Shown: positions 17,971 to 26,903 of the stretch, piece after piece
How positions within the stretch are numbered: the stretch's first letter is position 1
Layout of the letters: each line of letters begins with the position of its first letter
Assembly (NCBI GenBank): GCA_026391005.1
Contig: JAPLEV010000014.1
Location: forward strand, 1-64,000
Direction: 5' to 3'
Length of the DNA: 64,000 bases
Source: Flavobacteriia bacterium
GTDB taxonomy: Bacteria; Bacteroidota; Bacteroidia; Flavobacteriales_D; Crocinitomicaceae
Position numbers and translations under genes: made by a program
The notes under the pieces: generated by a model
What the model was told of the DNA's origin: nothing
What the model saw: the letters and a program-made list of their open reading frames with translations, nothing else
Database searches by the model: none

Positions 17971-18687
17971 ATGCGCATAGGAAGTAATTACGATAAAATA
18001 GAGTGGAAGGTATGTAACCTGGATTTACTAGAGCCTATTACTTTTTTTGGGGACCTATTAATCGCTGCTTTTTGCTTTTATTTTGCCTACAAAATTCTAA
18101 AGATGAATACCAAGGCACTCTTTTTTTATTACTGGCGGTGGTTTTTTATAAGCTTCGGGATAGCAATAATATTTGGAGGTCTCGGGCATCTCCTATATAA
18201 TTACACAGGCGCTTTTGGGAAATGGTTTGGGTGGTTAGGATCACTAATTAGTTCGATCTTTCTGGAAATGGCTTTTATTTCTATTTATCCTAATCCCAAA
18301 GTAAAAAAGATTCTCTATCTCATTTCATATGCTAAGCTAGTAATCATCTTTATTATTGAATTATTGATTTTATCATTTGTTGACATTGACAAGAATCAAG
18401 CGCTTGGTTTAATCGTGCCTTCCATAAATTTCTTTATTGGCATAGGATGCTATGCAGGATTTTTAGGGTACTATTATCAGCAAACAATTTCTGAAAACTT
18501 TAACTATTTTTGGATCGGATTGCTAGTATTAGTTCCTACAACGGCATTACAATTATTTAAAATAAATCCCCATCAGTATTTTGATCGTAATGATTTATCA
18601 CATATAATAGTAATTTTGTCCTTGATAGTGTTTTATCAAGGCGTAAAAAAACTTTCGAAAATTGATTTTGCTAAAAACTTGGATTAG
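17971..18687 (+). CDS. Multi-pass membrane protein of unknown function
   Basis: A 238-residue protein with about seven hydrophobic helices (roughly residues 21-41, 50-72, 82-100, 108-130, 137-157, 172-190 and 210-228) and no clear catalytic motif. I do not recognise the family with confidence. The seven-helix layout is similar to the uncharacterised DUF6962-type proteins. The reading frame overlaps menA by 26 bases, so the two are coupled, but that does not reveal a role in quinone synthesis. The start could be ATG 17971 or somewhat later. Confidence 0.7.
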   Translation: MRIGSNYDKIEWKVCNLDLLEPITFFGDLLIAAFCFYFAYKILKMNTKALFFYYWRWFFISFGIAIIFGGLGHLLYNYTGAFGKWFGWLGSLISSIFLEMAFISIYPNPKVKKILYLISYAKLVIIFIIELLILSFVDIDKNQALGLIVPSINFFIGIGCYAGFLGYYYQQTISENFNYFWIGLLVLVPTTALQLFKINPHQYFDRNDLSHIIVILSLIVFYQGVKKLSKIDFAKNLD

Positions 18688-19579
18688 CGCAGTTAGATTA
18701 CGAACACTCCCCTTGTCAATTTCAGGCATTCTGGTCGGTATTGCATTGGCAAAAATCAATGGTCAATGGGATGCCGTTCTTTTTTGGGGAGCTATTAGCA
18801 CAACACTATTATTTCAAATCACCTCAAATTTAGCCAATGATTTAGGCGATACGTTAAAAGGAACTGATACGGATAAGCGCATCGGACCTATGCGCGGTGT
18901 TCAATCGGGATTAATTTCAAAAAAAACGATGACAATTGCAATCCTACTATTTGTTGTGCTTTGTTGCTGCTCTTCCATCTTTTTAATTTATTACTGCTCA
19001 AAAACACTTACAGCATCCGCTATATTAATTTACGGAGTACTTGCATTGCTTTGCATAATCGCCGCAATTACCTATACCATTGGCAAAAAAGCTTATGGGT
19101 ATCATGGACTAGGCGATTTAATGGTCTTCATTTTCTTTGGTGCCGTAAGTGTAAATGGATCTTTTGGCTTATTTGGCAATCCGTTAAACATGCAAACAAT
19201 GCTCGCCTGTATCAGCATTGGAGCGTGGAGCGTTGGCGTCCTCAACCTTAATAATATGCGGGATCAAGAAAATGATAAACAAAGTAATAAAAATACCTTA
19301 GCCGTTAAATTAGGGTATGATGGTGCTAAGAATTACCATGTTGGACTAATAATTATTGGAATAATCAGTTGGACAATTTTACTATTTTCTTTATATGTAA
19401 AGGAGAAGAATGCGCTTTATTTTATTGGCTTTTTACCCTATTTTTTCTTTCTTAAACATTTATTGAAAATTAAAAAAATAGAACTGCCCAAAGATTTTGA
19501 CCCAGAATTGAAAGTTCTTGCCCTAAGCACCTTTTTTTCTGGATTACTGTTATTCATAATTAGTTTTTTGAGCTTGTAA
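18662..19579 (+). CDS. menA: 1,4-dihydroxy-2-naphthoate polyprenyltransferase
   Basis: A 305-residue UbiA-family prenyltransferase with about nine membrane helices. Its two Asp-rich motifs are NLANDLGDTLKGTDTD (about residues 56-71) and NNMRDQENDKQSNKNT (about 198-213); the MenA-type RLRTLPLS is near the N-terminus. It prenylates DHNA on the way to menaquinone. The start is a TTG (18662, or 18668 just after), inside the end of the upstream gene. No other men genes lie nearby. Confidence 0.93.
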   Translation: MILLKTWISAVRLRTLPLSISGILVGIALAKINGQWDAVLFWGAISTTLLFQITSNLANDLGDTLKGTDTDKRIGPMRGVQSGLISKKTMTIAILLFVVLCCCSSIFLIYYCSKTLTASAILIYGVLALLCIIAAITYTIGKKAYGYHGLGDLMVFIFFGAVSVNGSFGLFGNPLNMQTMLACISIGAWSVGVLNLNNMRDQENDKQSNKNTLAVKLGYDGAKNYHVGLIIIGIISWTILLFSLYVKEKNALYFIGFLPYFFFLKHLLKIKKIELPKDFDPELKVLALSTFFSGLLLFIISFLSL

Positions 19580-19627
19580 ATTGATGAATTCAAGTCCTAA
19601 TAAGTAAATAGAACTGAATATAATTAG

Positions 19628-19635
19628 TAAATTTG
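19628..19635 (+). promoter_or_regulatory. -7 promoter box of etfBA
   Basis: TAAATTTG matches TAnnTTTG exactly, 19 bases before the ATG of etfB at 19655. The implied 5' UTR is about 15 bases. Confidence 0.55.
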
Positions 19636-19654
19636 TTGCCAAATATATGGATAT

Positions 19655-20395
19655 ATGAATATTTTAGTTTGTATTAGTAAATCCCCCGACACGACTTCAA
19701 AAATTGCTTTTATTGAAAATAATAAAGTATTTGATGAAAATGGTGTTCAATACATCGTTAATCCTTATGATGAATGGTATGCTTTAGTGCGGGCGCTTGA
19801 ATTAAAGGAAACCCTAGGTGGGCAGGTTACAATTATCACCGTTGGAACGGCCAATGACGATGCTATTATGCGAAAAGCATTGGCAATTGGAGCAGATGAG
19901 GCGTTTAGAATCGATGCAGATGCTAAAGATGCATATTACACTGCTTATCAAATTGGTCATTTTGCAAAAGAGAAAGGTTTTGATTTAGTATTAACCGGCA
20001 AGGAAACAATCAATTTTAACGGCTCTCAAGTTGGGGGAATGATTGCTGAAGTATTGGATCTTCCTTTTATTTCTCTTGCATCGAAACTTGATATAGTTGA
20101 TAAAACTGTTTCTGTAGAACGTGAGATTGCGGGAGGTATTCAAGTGGTAGAAGCCAGTATACCAATTGTTATTTCTTGCGCCAAAGGAATGGCGGAACAA
20201 CGAATTCCAAACATGCGAGGCATTATGGCCGCTCGAACAAAACCGTTACAAATTGTCACACCAGTAAGTGTAGAAGAGCTGACTAGCTATGTGTCATTTG
20301 TAACACCTGCTTCCAAAGCAGCTGTAAAAATAATTGACGCCTCCAATATGGATGAGTTGGTAAGGTTATTACATAGCGAAGCAAAAGTTATTTAA
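19655..20395 (+). CDS. etfB: Electron transfer flavoprotein beta subunit
   Basis: A 246-residue EtfB: KSPDTTSKI near the start, VNPYDEWYALVRALELKE, and the AMP-binding signature region LTGKETINFNGSQVGGMIAEVLDLP, ending with IPNMRGIMAARTKP. It pairs with EtfA and FAD to pass electrons from acyl-CoA and other dehydrogenases to ETF:quinone oxidoreductase. etfA follows after 17 bases, in the usual beta-alpha order. Confidence 0.95.
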   Translation: MNILVCISKSPDTTSKIAFIENNKVFDENGVQYIVNPYDEWYALVRALELKETLGGQVTIITVGTANDDAIMRKALAIGADEAFRIDADAKDAYYTAYQIGHFAKEKGFDLVLTGKETINFNGSQVGGMIAEVLDLPFISLASKLDIVDKTVSVEREIAGGIQVVEASIPIVISCAKGMAEQRIPNMRGIMAARTKPLQIVTPVSVEELTSYVSFVTPASKAAVKIIDASNMDELVRLLHSEAKVI

Positions 20396-20412
20396 TATAA
20401 AATTCAAAAAAA

Positions 20413-21354
20413 ATGGTATTAGTATATATTACATCTCAGAATGGTATTTCTAAATCAGCGTTAGAAGCGGTAAGCTATGCGCGTAAATTATCTAAAGAAG
20501 TTACGGTGATTACTTGCGGTACTGCCTCCGAAAAAGAGCTGGCTGTACTTGGACAGTATGGTGCAAATTCAATTTTAGTTAATCGATTGATAAACGGAGA
20601 CGATCAACAACAAGTAACACGATTGATTTCAGATTTTGCACTTTCTTTGTCGGCAGAAACCATTTTATTCTCGCATGATTTTACGGGTAAAGCAATAGCG
20701 CCTCGGCTGTCTGTTCGATTAAAAGCAGGCCTTGTTTCCGGTGCTATATCATTACCTGGAGAGGATGGAACGATAAAAGTCAACGTTTTTTCTGGAAAGG
20801 CAATGGCTCATGTGAAAGTAAATACTCCAGTTAAAATTATATCCCTTTTACCCAATAGTATTCCGTTGGAATTAAACGAGTCCGCATGCAGTATAAAAGA
20901 GATTGATGGCGATTTTGGTGCTACTTCTATAACTATTATTTCGGTAAAAAAACCAGAAGGTGCTATACCATTGCCTGAAGCAGAATTAGTAGTATCGGCA
21001 GGAAGGGGAATGAAAGGTCCAGAAAATTGGGCAATTATTGAAAATTTAGCCTCTGCATTGGGAGCAGCTACCGCATGTTCTCGACCAGTAGCAGATATCG
21101 GATGGCGACCACACCATGAACATGTCGGTCAAACGGGAGTCGCTATTCGGCCCAATTTATATATCGCCGTTGGTATTTCCGGGGCGATTCAACACCTTGC
21201 TGGAGTGAACGGCTCTAAAGTAATTGTAGTGGTAAACACGGACAGTGAAGCACCGTTTTTTAAGGCCGCTGACTATGGGGTAATTGGTGATGCTTTCGAC
21301 GTAATCCCTAAACTTACTGAAGCAGTAATAAAATTTAAATCCTCAAATAGTTAA
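20413..21354 (+). CDS. etfA: Electron transfer flavoprotein alpha subunit
   Basis: A 313-residue EtfA. The N-terminal half is an adenine-hydrolase-like fold; the FAD-binding C-terminal half includes VSAGRGMKGPENW, CSRPVADIGWRPHHEHVGQTG, YIAVGISGAIQHLAG and VNTDSEAPFFKAADYGVIGDAFDVIP, all hallmark EtfA motifs. It forms the heterodimer with the EtfB just upstream. The next gene, a nuclease, starts 40 bases later and may be read from the same transcript. Confidence 0.96.
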   Translation: MVLVYITSQNGISKSALEAVSYARKLSKEVTVITCGTASEKELAVLGQYGANSILVNRLINGDDQQQVTRLISDFALSLSAETILFSHDFTGKAIAPRLSVRLKAGLVSGAISLPGEDGTIKVNVFSGKAMAHVKVNTPVKIISLLPNSIPLELNESACSIKEIDGDFGATSITIISVKKPEGAIPLPEAELVVSAGRGMKGPENWAIIENLASALGAATACSRPVADIGWRPHHEHVGQTGVAIRPNLYIAVGISGAIQHLAGVNGSKVIVVVNTDSEAPFFKAADYGVIGDAFDVIPKLTEAVIKFKSSNS

Positions 21355-21394
21355 CCTTTTTTTGTAATTTTAATCTTTAGGTATAATTTCCAAA

Positions 21395-22003
21395 ATGAAA
21401 AAGATAGAATTAGAAATTGTTGGCATTGCATATAGCCAAACCTCATCTGGATCTTATGTCCTTACATTATGCGAAGTAGACGGCAAAAGAAAACTGCCCA
21501 TTATTATTGGGGGTTTTGAAGCACAAGCTATTGCAATCGAACTTGAAAAGATGGTTCCTAATCGTCCTCTTACCCATGATCTTTTTAAATCTTTCTGCGA
21601 ATCTTTTGCAGTTCAAGTTACTGAAGTAATTATTTATAAATTTCTTGAAGGCGTATTTTTTGCTAAAATAATCTGCAAAAAAGATAAGCATGTTACAGAA
21701 ATTGACTCTAGAACCTCAGATGCCGTAGCGATAGGAGTACGATTTGATTGCCCTATTTATGCGCTTGAAAATGTTTTAACAGAGGTTGGGAATTCAAAAA
21801 ACTTAAATGAGGAGGAGGATGAAACCTCAAGTGAGGAAATACAGGAGCAATTAGAATTGGATAAGCCATTCGAGGATTTTGAGGGGGAAGGAAACGAATC
21901 CATAGAAGAGCTACAGAAACAACTTAAAGAAGCAATTGAACGCGAAGAATACGAGCTTGCATCGCAGTTGAGAGATGAGATTGCTAAAAGAACTTTGAAA
22001 TGA
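21395..22003 (+). CDS. Bifunctional nuclease (BFN/DUF151) with C-terminal UVR motif
   Basis: A 202-residue protein. Residues 1-130 form the BFN domain (LPIIIGGFEAQAIAIELEKM, RTSDAVAIGVRFDCPIY). An acidic linker of about 40 residues (EEEDETSSEEIQEQ) follows, then a UvrB/UvrC-type motif (LQKQLKEAIEREEYELASQLRDEI) at the end. This architecture is conserved in Bacteroidota. The cellular role is poorly known; nuclease activity has been reported for plant BFN-domain proteins. It overlaps the transporter gene start. Confidence 0.9.
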   Translation: MKKIELEIVGIAYSQTSSGSYVLTLCEVDGKRKLPIIIGGFEAQAIAIELEKMVPNRPLTHDLFKSFCESFAVQVTEVIIYKFLEGVFFAKIICKKDKHVTEIDSRTSDAVAIGVRFDCPIYALENVLTEVGNSKNLNEEEDETSSEEIQEQLELDKPFEDFEGEGNESIEELQKQLKEAIEREEYELASQLRDEIAKRTLK

Positions 22004-23373
22004 TGAATCAAAATTCTCAATTAATCGAAAATAATACGGTAATAACAATTAAGTTGAGATTGATCATTATGATCTTTTTACAATATTTTGTTTGGGGAGC
22101 TTGGTTGATCACTATTGCGAATTATTGGTTTGTAGAAGGGAGAGAAATAGAGTATTCGTTTATCACTAATGAATCTTGGTTGATAAAAGAATGGAGATAT
22201 TGGGTTGGTGAAATTAAATGGAGTTCAACAAATTTTGGTGCAATTTTCACGACAATGGGAATATCATCTATTTTCATGCCTAGTTTAATGGGTGTAATAG
22301 CAGATAAATGGTTTAATAAGGAACGACTTTATGCATTATTGCATTTGCTGAGTGGTCTAAGCTTAGTACTAATTCCATTAGCAGGAAATCCTGTCGAATT
22401 CTTTTGTATAACATTAATCGCCATGCTTTTTTATATGCCGACGATTGCGCTATCAAATGCCATTAGTTACAGTGTATTAACAAAATACAAATTAGACATA
22501 GTTAGCACCTTTCCACCCATTCGAGTATGGGGGACCATAGGATTTATTGCAGCCATGTGGCTAACTAATTTAACCGGAAATAAGGCTTCCGCTAATCAAT
22601 TTTACTTTGCTGGAATAGCGGCAGTCGTTTTAGTAATTTATGCGCTTAGCTTACCCAAATGCCCTCCAATCCCGAAAGAAAACACTAAACAAAGTTGGGT
22701 TCAAGTTCTTGGATTAGACGCCTTTAAATTATTAGCTTCCTACAAAATGCTCATCTTCTTTCTGTTTTCTTTGCTATTGGGCGGCGCATTACAATTGACA
22801 AACATGTATGGGGATTTATTTCTTGATCACTTTAAGAAAATTGATATCTATGCTGATTCATTTGCGGTCAAATATTCGACGATAATAATGTCTATTTCAC
22901 AAATTTCAGAAACGCTATTCATCCTTGCGATTCCATTTTTCCTTTATCGATTTGGAATAAAAAAGGTGATGCTAATTAGTATGATCGCCTGGGTTTTACG
23001 ATTTGGTTTGTTAGCGTACGCTAATCCTGCAGATGGTCTTTGGATGATTATCATCTCGTGTATTGTTTACGGAATGGCCTTCGACTTTTTTAATATTTCC
23101 GGTTCTCTTTTTGTCGATTCAACTGTTGATCCAAGTATACGGTCGAGTGCACAAGGATTATTTATGATGATGACCAACGGTTTTGGTGCTATTTTGGGAA
23201 GTCTTGCCAGTGGCTATTTAATCGATCACTATTTCCTATTTCCGGATGGAAGTAAAGACTGGACTGGAATTTGGATTTGTTTTGCTGTGTATGCCTTATT
23301 CATCGCGGTATTTTTTGCACTCTTGTTTCACCACAAACACGATCCAAAGCAACTCGGAGAAATTAAACACTAA
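22000..23373 (+). CDS. Nucleoside transporter, MFS (NupG/XapB-like)
   Basis: A 457-residue protein with 12 predicted membrane helices and the features of the nucleoside:H+ symporter family: FLQYFVWGAWLITIANYWF in helix 1, the MGVIADKWFNKERLYALLH loop, and SVDPS-like SLFVDSTVDPSIRSSAQGLF in the C-terminal half. It probably imports nucleosides. It may start at ATG 22000 or 22003, overlapping the nuclease gene. The loop after helix 1 (residues 40-75) is longer than in E. coli NupG, a common trait of the Bacteroidota version. Confidence 0.85.
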   Translation: MMNQNSQLIENNTVITIKLRLIIMIFLQYFVWGAWLITIANYWFVEGREIEYSFITNESWLIKEWRYWVGEIKWSSTNFGAIFTTMGISSIFMPSLMGVIADKWFNKERLYALLHLLSGLSLVLIPLAGNPVEFFCITLIAMLFYMPTIALSNAISYSVLTKYKLDIVSTFPPIRVWGTIGFIAAMWLTNLTGNKASANQFYFAGIAAVVLVIYALSLPKCPPIPKENTKQSWVQVLGLDAFKLLASYKMLIFFLFSLLLGGALQLTNMYGDLFLDHFKKIDIYADSFAVKYSTIIMSISQISETLFILAIPFFLYRFGIKKVMLISMIAWVLRFGLLAYANPADGLWMIIISCIVYGMAFDFFNISGSLFVDSTVDPSIRSSAQGLFMMMTNGFGAILGSLASGYLIDHYFLFPDGSKDWTGIWICFAVYALFIAVFFALLFHHKHDPKQLGEIKH

Positions 23374-23922
23374 AAAAAGTGCTTAAATTATAGAGATTTC
23401 CCAAAAACATCCATACTTACTATTCGTTTTTTCTTTGTCTCGATTGGCAAAGTGAGGATGAAGATCCGCCTAGGCGGATCGAGTCGAAAACTATACCGAA
23501 AAGCACCGAATTCTCGGTGCGACGTTTCGGTGTGTCGTTTGATTTAAGTGTCTCTCGGCTCCGCTCGATTCACTTAAAGGGCATCGAGCGGAGTCGAGAG
23601 GCGCGTTACCCATTCTTTTGTACTTGTGCTGAGCTTGCCGTAGTATCAAGACAAAAGGACAAAGAAAATAACGTCTGATTTTTTCCGCCGGGGCGCAGGA
23701 CAAAATTGATATTAATTATTTTGATAATCACTTTCGTTCCACTATTCGAAATCCTATTCAAATTCATAACGCGAAAATCAATCTCTATTTGAGAAATTAT
23801 TGTTCACTAATATTCACTATGTAGTTCTCACTTCGAATGAATTCTTTATTTTTAACATTAAAATAATTTACTTGTACGATTGCGAAGACTCAATTATTTA
23901 TTAATTTTAACAAAAAAACACC
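23374..23922. other. Gene-poor stretch with a palindrome cluster
   Basis: About 550 bases without a convincing gene. The first 90 bases are AT-rich and hold no clear terminator. The middle (23463-23657) is a GC-rich cluster of inverted repeats, described separately. The last 220 bases are AT-rich leader sequence before the next gene. The 70-codon minus-strand frame across the cluster is not gene-like. Confidence 0.7.
23463..23657. repeat. Cluster of nested inverted repeats (palindromic intergenic element)
   Basis: Five inverted repeats lie side by side: perfect 18-bp palindrome GATCCGCCTAGGCGGATC (23463-23480); 7-bp stem GCACCGA/TCGGTGC (23503-23520); TTTAAGTG/CACTTAAA (23543-23578); an 18-bp stem with one mismatch joining 23552-23569 and 23583-23600; and CTTTTGT-CTTG/CAAG-ACAAAAG (23615-23657). 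The third and fourth overlap and cannot form together. The sequence is clearly GC-richer than the neighbourhood. It resembles dispersed palindromic repeats of Bacteroidota genomes and may be a decayed small mobile element. Confidence 0.7.
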
Positions 23923-24279
23923 ATGAAAAATCTACTCTCTTTTGCATTAATAATGATGACCTCACTTAGTTTATATGCTCAAAAAGCAACTTCTTTTGAT
24001 GGTAAGCTAGACGGACTTGAAATAAAAGCAAGTATTAATCTATTGAGTGGAGAAAGTTCCGGCAGCTTCTTTTTTATTAATCAGCCAAAAGAAATTTACG
24101 AGCTTATCATGGTAAACAAAGCAGATAGTCAGATTGAAGTCAAAATCATACTAAACGGCAATAAACACGCAAGTGGAACGCTAAATCAAACTGAAATTGA
24201 TGGCATCACGCAATTAAACGGCGAGATAACTAAAGAAGATGGAGAGAATGCGGTAATCACATTAGTTGAATCTAACTAG
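23923..24279 (+). CDS. Small secreted protein of unknown function
   Basis: A 118-residue protein with a signal peptide (MKNLLSFALIMMTSLSLYAQ) and a mature part that alternates short beta-type stretches (FDGKLDGLEIKASINLLSG, IEVKIILNGNKHASG, NGEITKEDGENAVITLVES). It looks like one small beta-sandwich or lipocalin-like unit. I do not recognise the family. It stands alone, after the palindrome cluster and convergent to carbonic anhydrase. Confidence 0.65.
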   Translation: MKNLLSFALIMMTSLSLYAQKATSFDGKLDGLEIKASINLLSGESSGSFFFINQPKEIYELIMVNKADSQIEVKIILNGNKHASGTLNQTEIDGITQLNGEITKEDGENAVITLVESN

Positions 24280-24283
24280 TCGT

Positions 24284-24928
24284 TTAAAAAATATCTAGTT
24301 TATATACTTCACCTAGTGATTCATTGTTTGCAATAGTTACTTCTAAATCATTAATTAGACCATCAGCAATATCGTACACCCATCCGTGGATATGTAACTC
24401 CTTCTTTTTCTTCCACGCTCCTTGCACGATTGACGTTTTTGCCAAATCAAACACTTGTTCAGCTACGTTTAATTCAACAAAACGATTAAAACGATCCTTT
24501 TCTCCATCAATAGCATTTAATTCAGTTGCATGATGCCTGTAAACATCCTTAATGTGACGAATCCAATTATCAATTAATCCAATCTGCTTATTGCCCATCG
24601 CAGCATGAACACCGCCACAACCATAATGGCCACAAACGATGATGTGCTTCACGTTTAAAACATTTACAGCATAATCTAATACAGATAACATACTCATATC
24701 TGTATGAATAACCATATTTGCAATATTACGGTGTACAAAGACTTCTCCAGGTTGTGCTCCAATAATTTCATTCGCAGGCACACGACTATCCGAACAACCA
24801 ATCCAAAGCAATGGAGGCTGCTGACCATTCGCTAAGCGATTAAAAAAATCAGGGTCTTTCTCTAAATTCTTAGACACCCAAACCTTGTTATTATCTAGCA
24901 AGGACTTATAAAAATTTTCCATATTCAT
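24284..24928 (-). CDS. can: Beta-class carbonic anhydrase
   Basis: A 214-residue beta-carbonic anhydrase. The zinc ligands are visible: Cys and Asp in GCSDSRVPANE (about residues 44-46), and His and Cys in CGHYGCGGVHAAMG (about 100-105). It interconverts CO2 and bicarbonate in the cytoplasm. It is encoded 22 bases downstream of a SulP-type transporter on the same strand, a frequent pairing that suggests bicarbonate uptake or pH/CO2 balance. Confidence 0.95.
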   Translation of the reverse strand: MNMENFYKSLLDNNKVWVSKNLEKDPDFFNRLANGQQPPLLWIGCSDSRVPANEIIGAQPGEVFVHRNIANMVIHTDMSMLSVLDYAVNVLNVKHIIVCGHYGCGGVHAAMGNKQIGLIDNWIRHIKDVYRHHATELNAIDGEKDRFNRFVELNVAEQVFDLAKTSIVQGAWKKKKELHIHGWVYDIADGLINDLEVTIANNESLGEVYKLDIF

Positions 24929-24950
24929 TCGATTAAATTAATACTTTTTA

Positions 24951-26498
24951 TTATAATTTGATGTTTATTAACTCTACACTAATATTTTTTTGTGGCGCTT
25001 TATACAACACAAACTCTCTCATAAGTTCAAGCACATCAAAATCAATATTTTTACACGCTGTTCCATCAATTTTTAATGCAAAATTAGAAGAAATGTCATT
25101 TAATTCTGCTTTAATACTTGCTTTATTTAAGAAAGAAACTTGTTCAGAAAGTGTGATAACAATTACCCCATCATTTAATTCTTTACGAAAATCATTTTTT
25201 AAGTTTTTTCTTAATAAGAAAAATATGGAAACAATAATTCCAATAGCGATTCCGATTAACAAATCAGTAAATAACACACCTAAAATGGTGGAAATAAAAG
25301 GAATAAATTGATCCAAACCATTTTTATATTGCTCCCTAAATAAATTGATTTTGGTGAGTTTATATCCAACAAAAACCAATAAAGCAGCTAAGACTGAAAG
25401 CGGAATTAGATTTAGCCATTTAGCGACAAATAACACAGCTAGCAGAAGCCAAAAACCATGTAATATGGTGGACAATTTAGACTTTGCACCACCACTTATA
25501 TTTGCCGAACTTCTCACAACCACTTGGGTAATTGGCAGTCCACCGATTAACCCAGATAGAATATTACCAATGCCTTGCGCTTTAAGTTCTCTATTTGTCG
25601 GGGTAATCATTCTTTCGCTATCCAACTTATCAGTTGCTTCTGCACCTAACAACGTTTCTAAACTACCGACAATAGCAAGTGTAAAAGCGATAATATAGCA
25701 ATCAACATTTTTTAAAAAAGAAAGGTCAGGATGTACAAAATGATTAAAAAGATCAAAAGGTGTATTTAATATAGGCAATTTAACCAAATGGGATGCTTGA
25801 ATAGCAATAGAAGGAGAGAAGGTTAGAAATAATTGATTAATACTAATTGCAAAAACAACGACCAATAATGACCCAGGAATGAGTGAGAAAAAACGAATTT
25901 TTTTAACATGTGATAAATCAAGCACTATAAATAATGCTAGTGAGATCAATCCTATTATTAAGGCTCCGACATTTGAATTTTGGATCGCGTAAAACAATTC
26001 AGTTAACGTATTATGGCCATCTTTTTGAATAAATGCCTCATCTCCAATGAAATCAGCATCAAATCCGATTAAATGTGGCATTTGTTTTAAAATTAATATA
26101 ATCCCAATCGAAGCCAACATACCTTTTATAACCGCTGATGGGAAATAATTAGCTATTAACCCAAAGCGGAGGAATCCCGCTATTAATTGAATAATCCCCG
26201 CTAAAACAACCGCTAATAAAAACCCTTGATAACTTCCTAGTACGCTTATTCCTCCGATAACTATGGTAATTAAACCTGCTGCGGGTCCTGAAACGCCTTT
26301 GCTAGATCCACTTACCGCACCTACGATAATTCCACCAATAATCCCGGCCAAAATTCCTGCAAAAGGACTAGGTAGCCCAGGTATACCAGCAACGGAGGTT
26401 GAAGCTAAACCAAGACCTATACATAATGGTAAGGCCACAAAAAAAACTACGATACTCGCTGGCAAATCTTTTTGCCAAGCTTTAAAAAAATGATTCAT
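24951..26498 (-). CDS. SulP-family anion transporter, possible bicarbonate transporter
   Basis: A 515-residue SLC26/SulP protein: KDLPASIVVFFVALPLCIGLGLAS in helix 1, GSSKGVSGPAAGLITIV in helix 3, about 14 helices, and a short cytoplasmic STAS-like domain after about residue 420 (VIVITLSEQVSFLN, FDVLELMREFV). Family members carry sulfate or bicarbonate. Co-transcription with carbonic anhydrase argues for bicarbonate, but this is inference. Confidence 0.88.
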   Translation of the reverse strand: MNHFFKAWQKDLPASIVVFFVALPLCIGLGLASTSVAGIPGLPSPFAGILAGIIGGIIVGAVSGSSKGVSGPAAGLITIVIGGISVLGSYQGFLLAVVLAGIIQLIAGFLRFGLIANYFPSAVIKGMLASIGIILILKQMPHLIGFDADFIGDEAFIQKDGHNTLTELFYAIQNSNVGALIIGLISLALFIVLDLSHVKKIRFFSLIPGSLLVVVFAISINQLFLTFSPSIAIQASHLVKLPILNTPFDLFNHFVHPDLSFLKNVDCYIIAFTLAIVGSLETLLGAEATDKLDSERMITPTNRELKAQGIGNILSGLIGGLPITQVVVRSSANISGGAKSKLSTILHGFWLLLAVLFVAKWLNLIPLSVLAALLVFVGYKLTKINLFREQYKNGLDQFIPFISTILGVLFTDLLIGIAIGIIVSIFFLLRKNLKNDFRKELNDGVIVITLSEQVSFLNKASIKAELNDISSNFALKIDGTACKNIDFDVLELMREFVLYKAPQKNISVELINIKL

Positions 26499-26533
26499 TA
26501 ATATAAAATTTAAATAACTACTGGGTAATTTAT

Positions 26534-26860
26534 CTAAATTTTATTTTCTGGGGGGGAATAAGGTATTTCTAAGTATACCGGTTTTGGAATCTGATTATTA
26601 TGGCTCAAATAAATAGTTTGTTGATATACATCACAAACAACATGATTCGAACTTGAATTTTTATTATCAATTAAATAAAATTCTGCATCAACTTCACCCT
26701 CACTATCTTCTGTCGAAAAATCTACTATCCCCTCTTCAGTTGAAACATCGCCTAGCTTAATATTGGCTGATTTACATTCGAATTGATAACAAACGGAAAT
26801 TAATTGCAATAAAAACAAGCTTAAAAAAAATAATTTAATTGTTGTATTGCATTTTATCAT
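26534..26860 (-). CDS. Small exported protein of unknown function
   Basis: A 108-residue protein with a hydrophobic N-terminal segment (FFLSLFLLQLISVC, residues 11-24) and an acidic mature part (STEEGIVDFSTEDSEGEVDAEF). Several Cys are present (residues 4, 24, 29 and one near 74). No family is recognised. It is read toward the SulP/carbonic anhydrase pair with a 35-base gap and could be in the same transcript. It has a TAnnTTTG box four bases before its ATG. Confidence 0.65.
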   Translation of the reverse strand: MIKCNTTIKLFFLSLFLLQLISVCYQFECKSANIKLGDVSTEEGIVDFSTEDSEGEVDAEFYLIDNKNSSSNHVVCDVYQQTIYLSHNNQIPKPVYLEIPYSPPENKI

Positions 26861-26864
26861 GCCA

Positions 26865-26872
26865 CAAAAATA
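26865..26872 (-). promoter_or_regulatory. -7 promoter box 4 nt before an ATG (predicted leaderless mRNA)
   Basis: Minus-strand TATTTTTG, then TGGC, then ATG at 26860. Exact TAnnTTTG match. It may drive the small exported protein, the SulP transporter and carbonic anhydrase, for which no separate promoter was seen. Confidence 0.6.
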
Positions 26873-26903
26873 AGATTGAAAAGTTAAATAACAAGCGAAT
26901 TAA

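Noticed and set aside
23491-23703. Minus-strand open frame of 70 codons across the palindrome cluster
   Set aside because: It translates inverted-repeat sequence, has no promoter or family resemblance, and its composition is that of the repeat element.
24274-24300. Possible bidirectional terminator between the small secreted gene and carbonic anhydrase (AACTAG/CTAGTT)
   Set aside because: Only a 6-bp AT-rich stem, overlapping both gene ends, with no solid U-tract.
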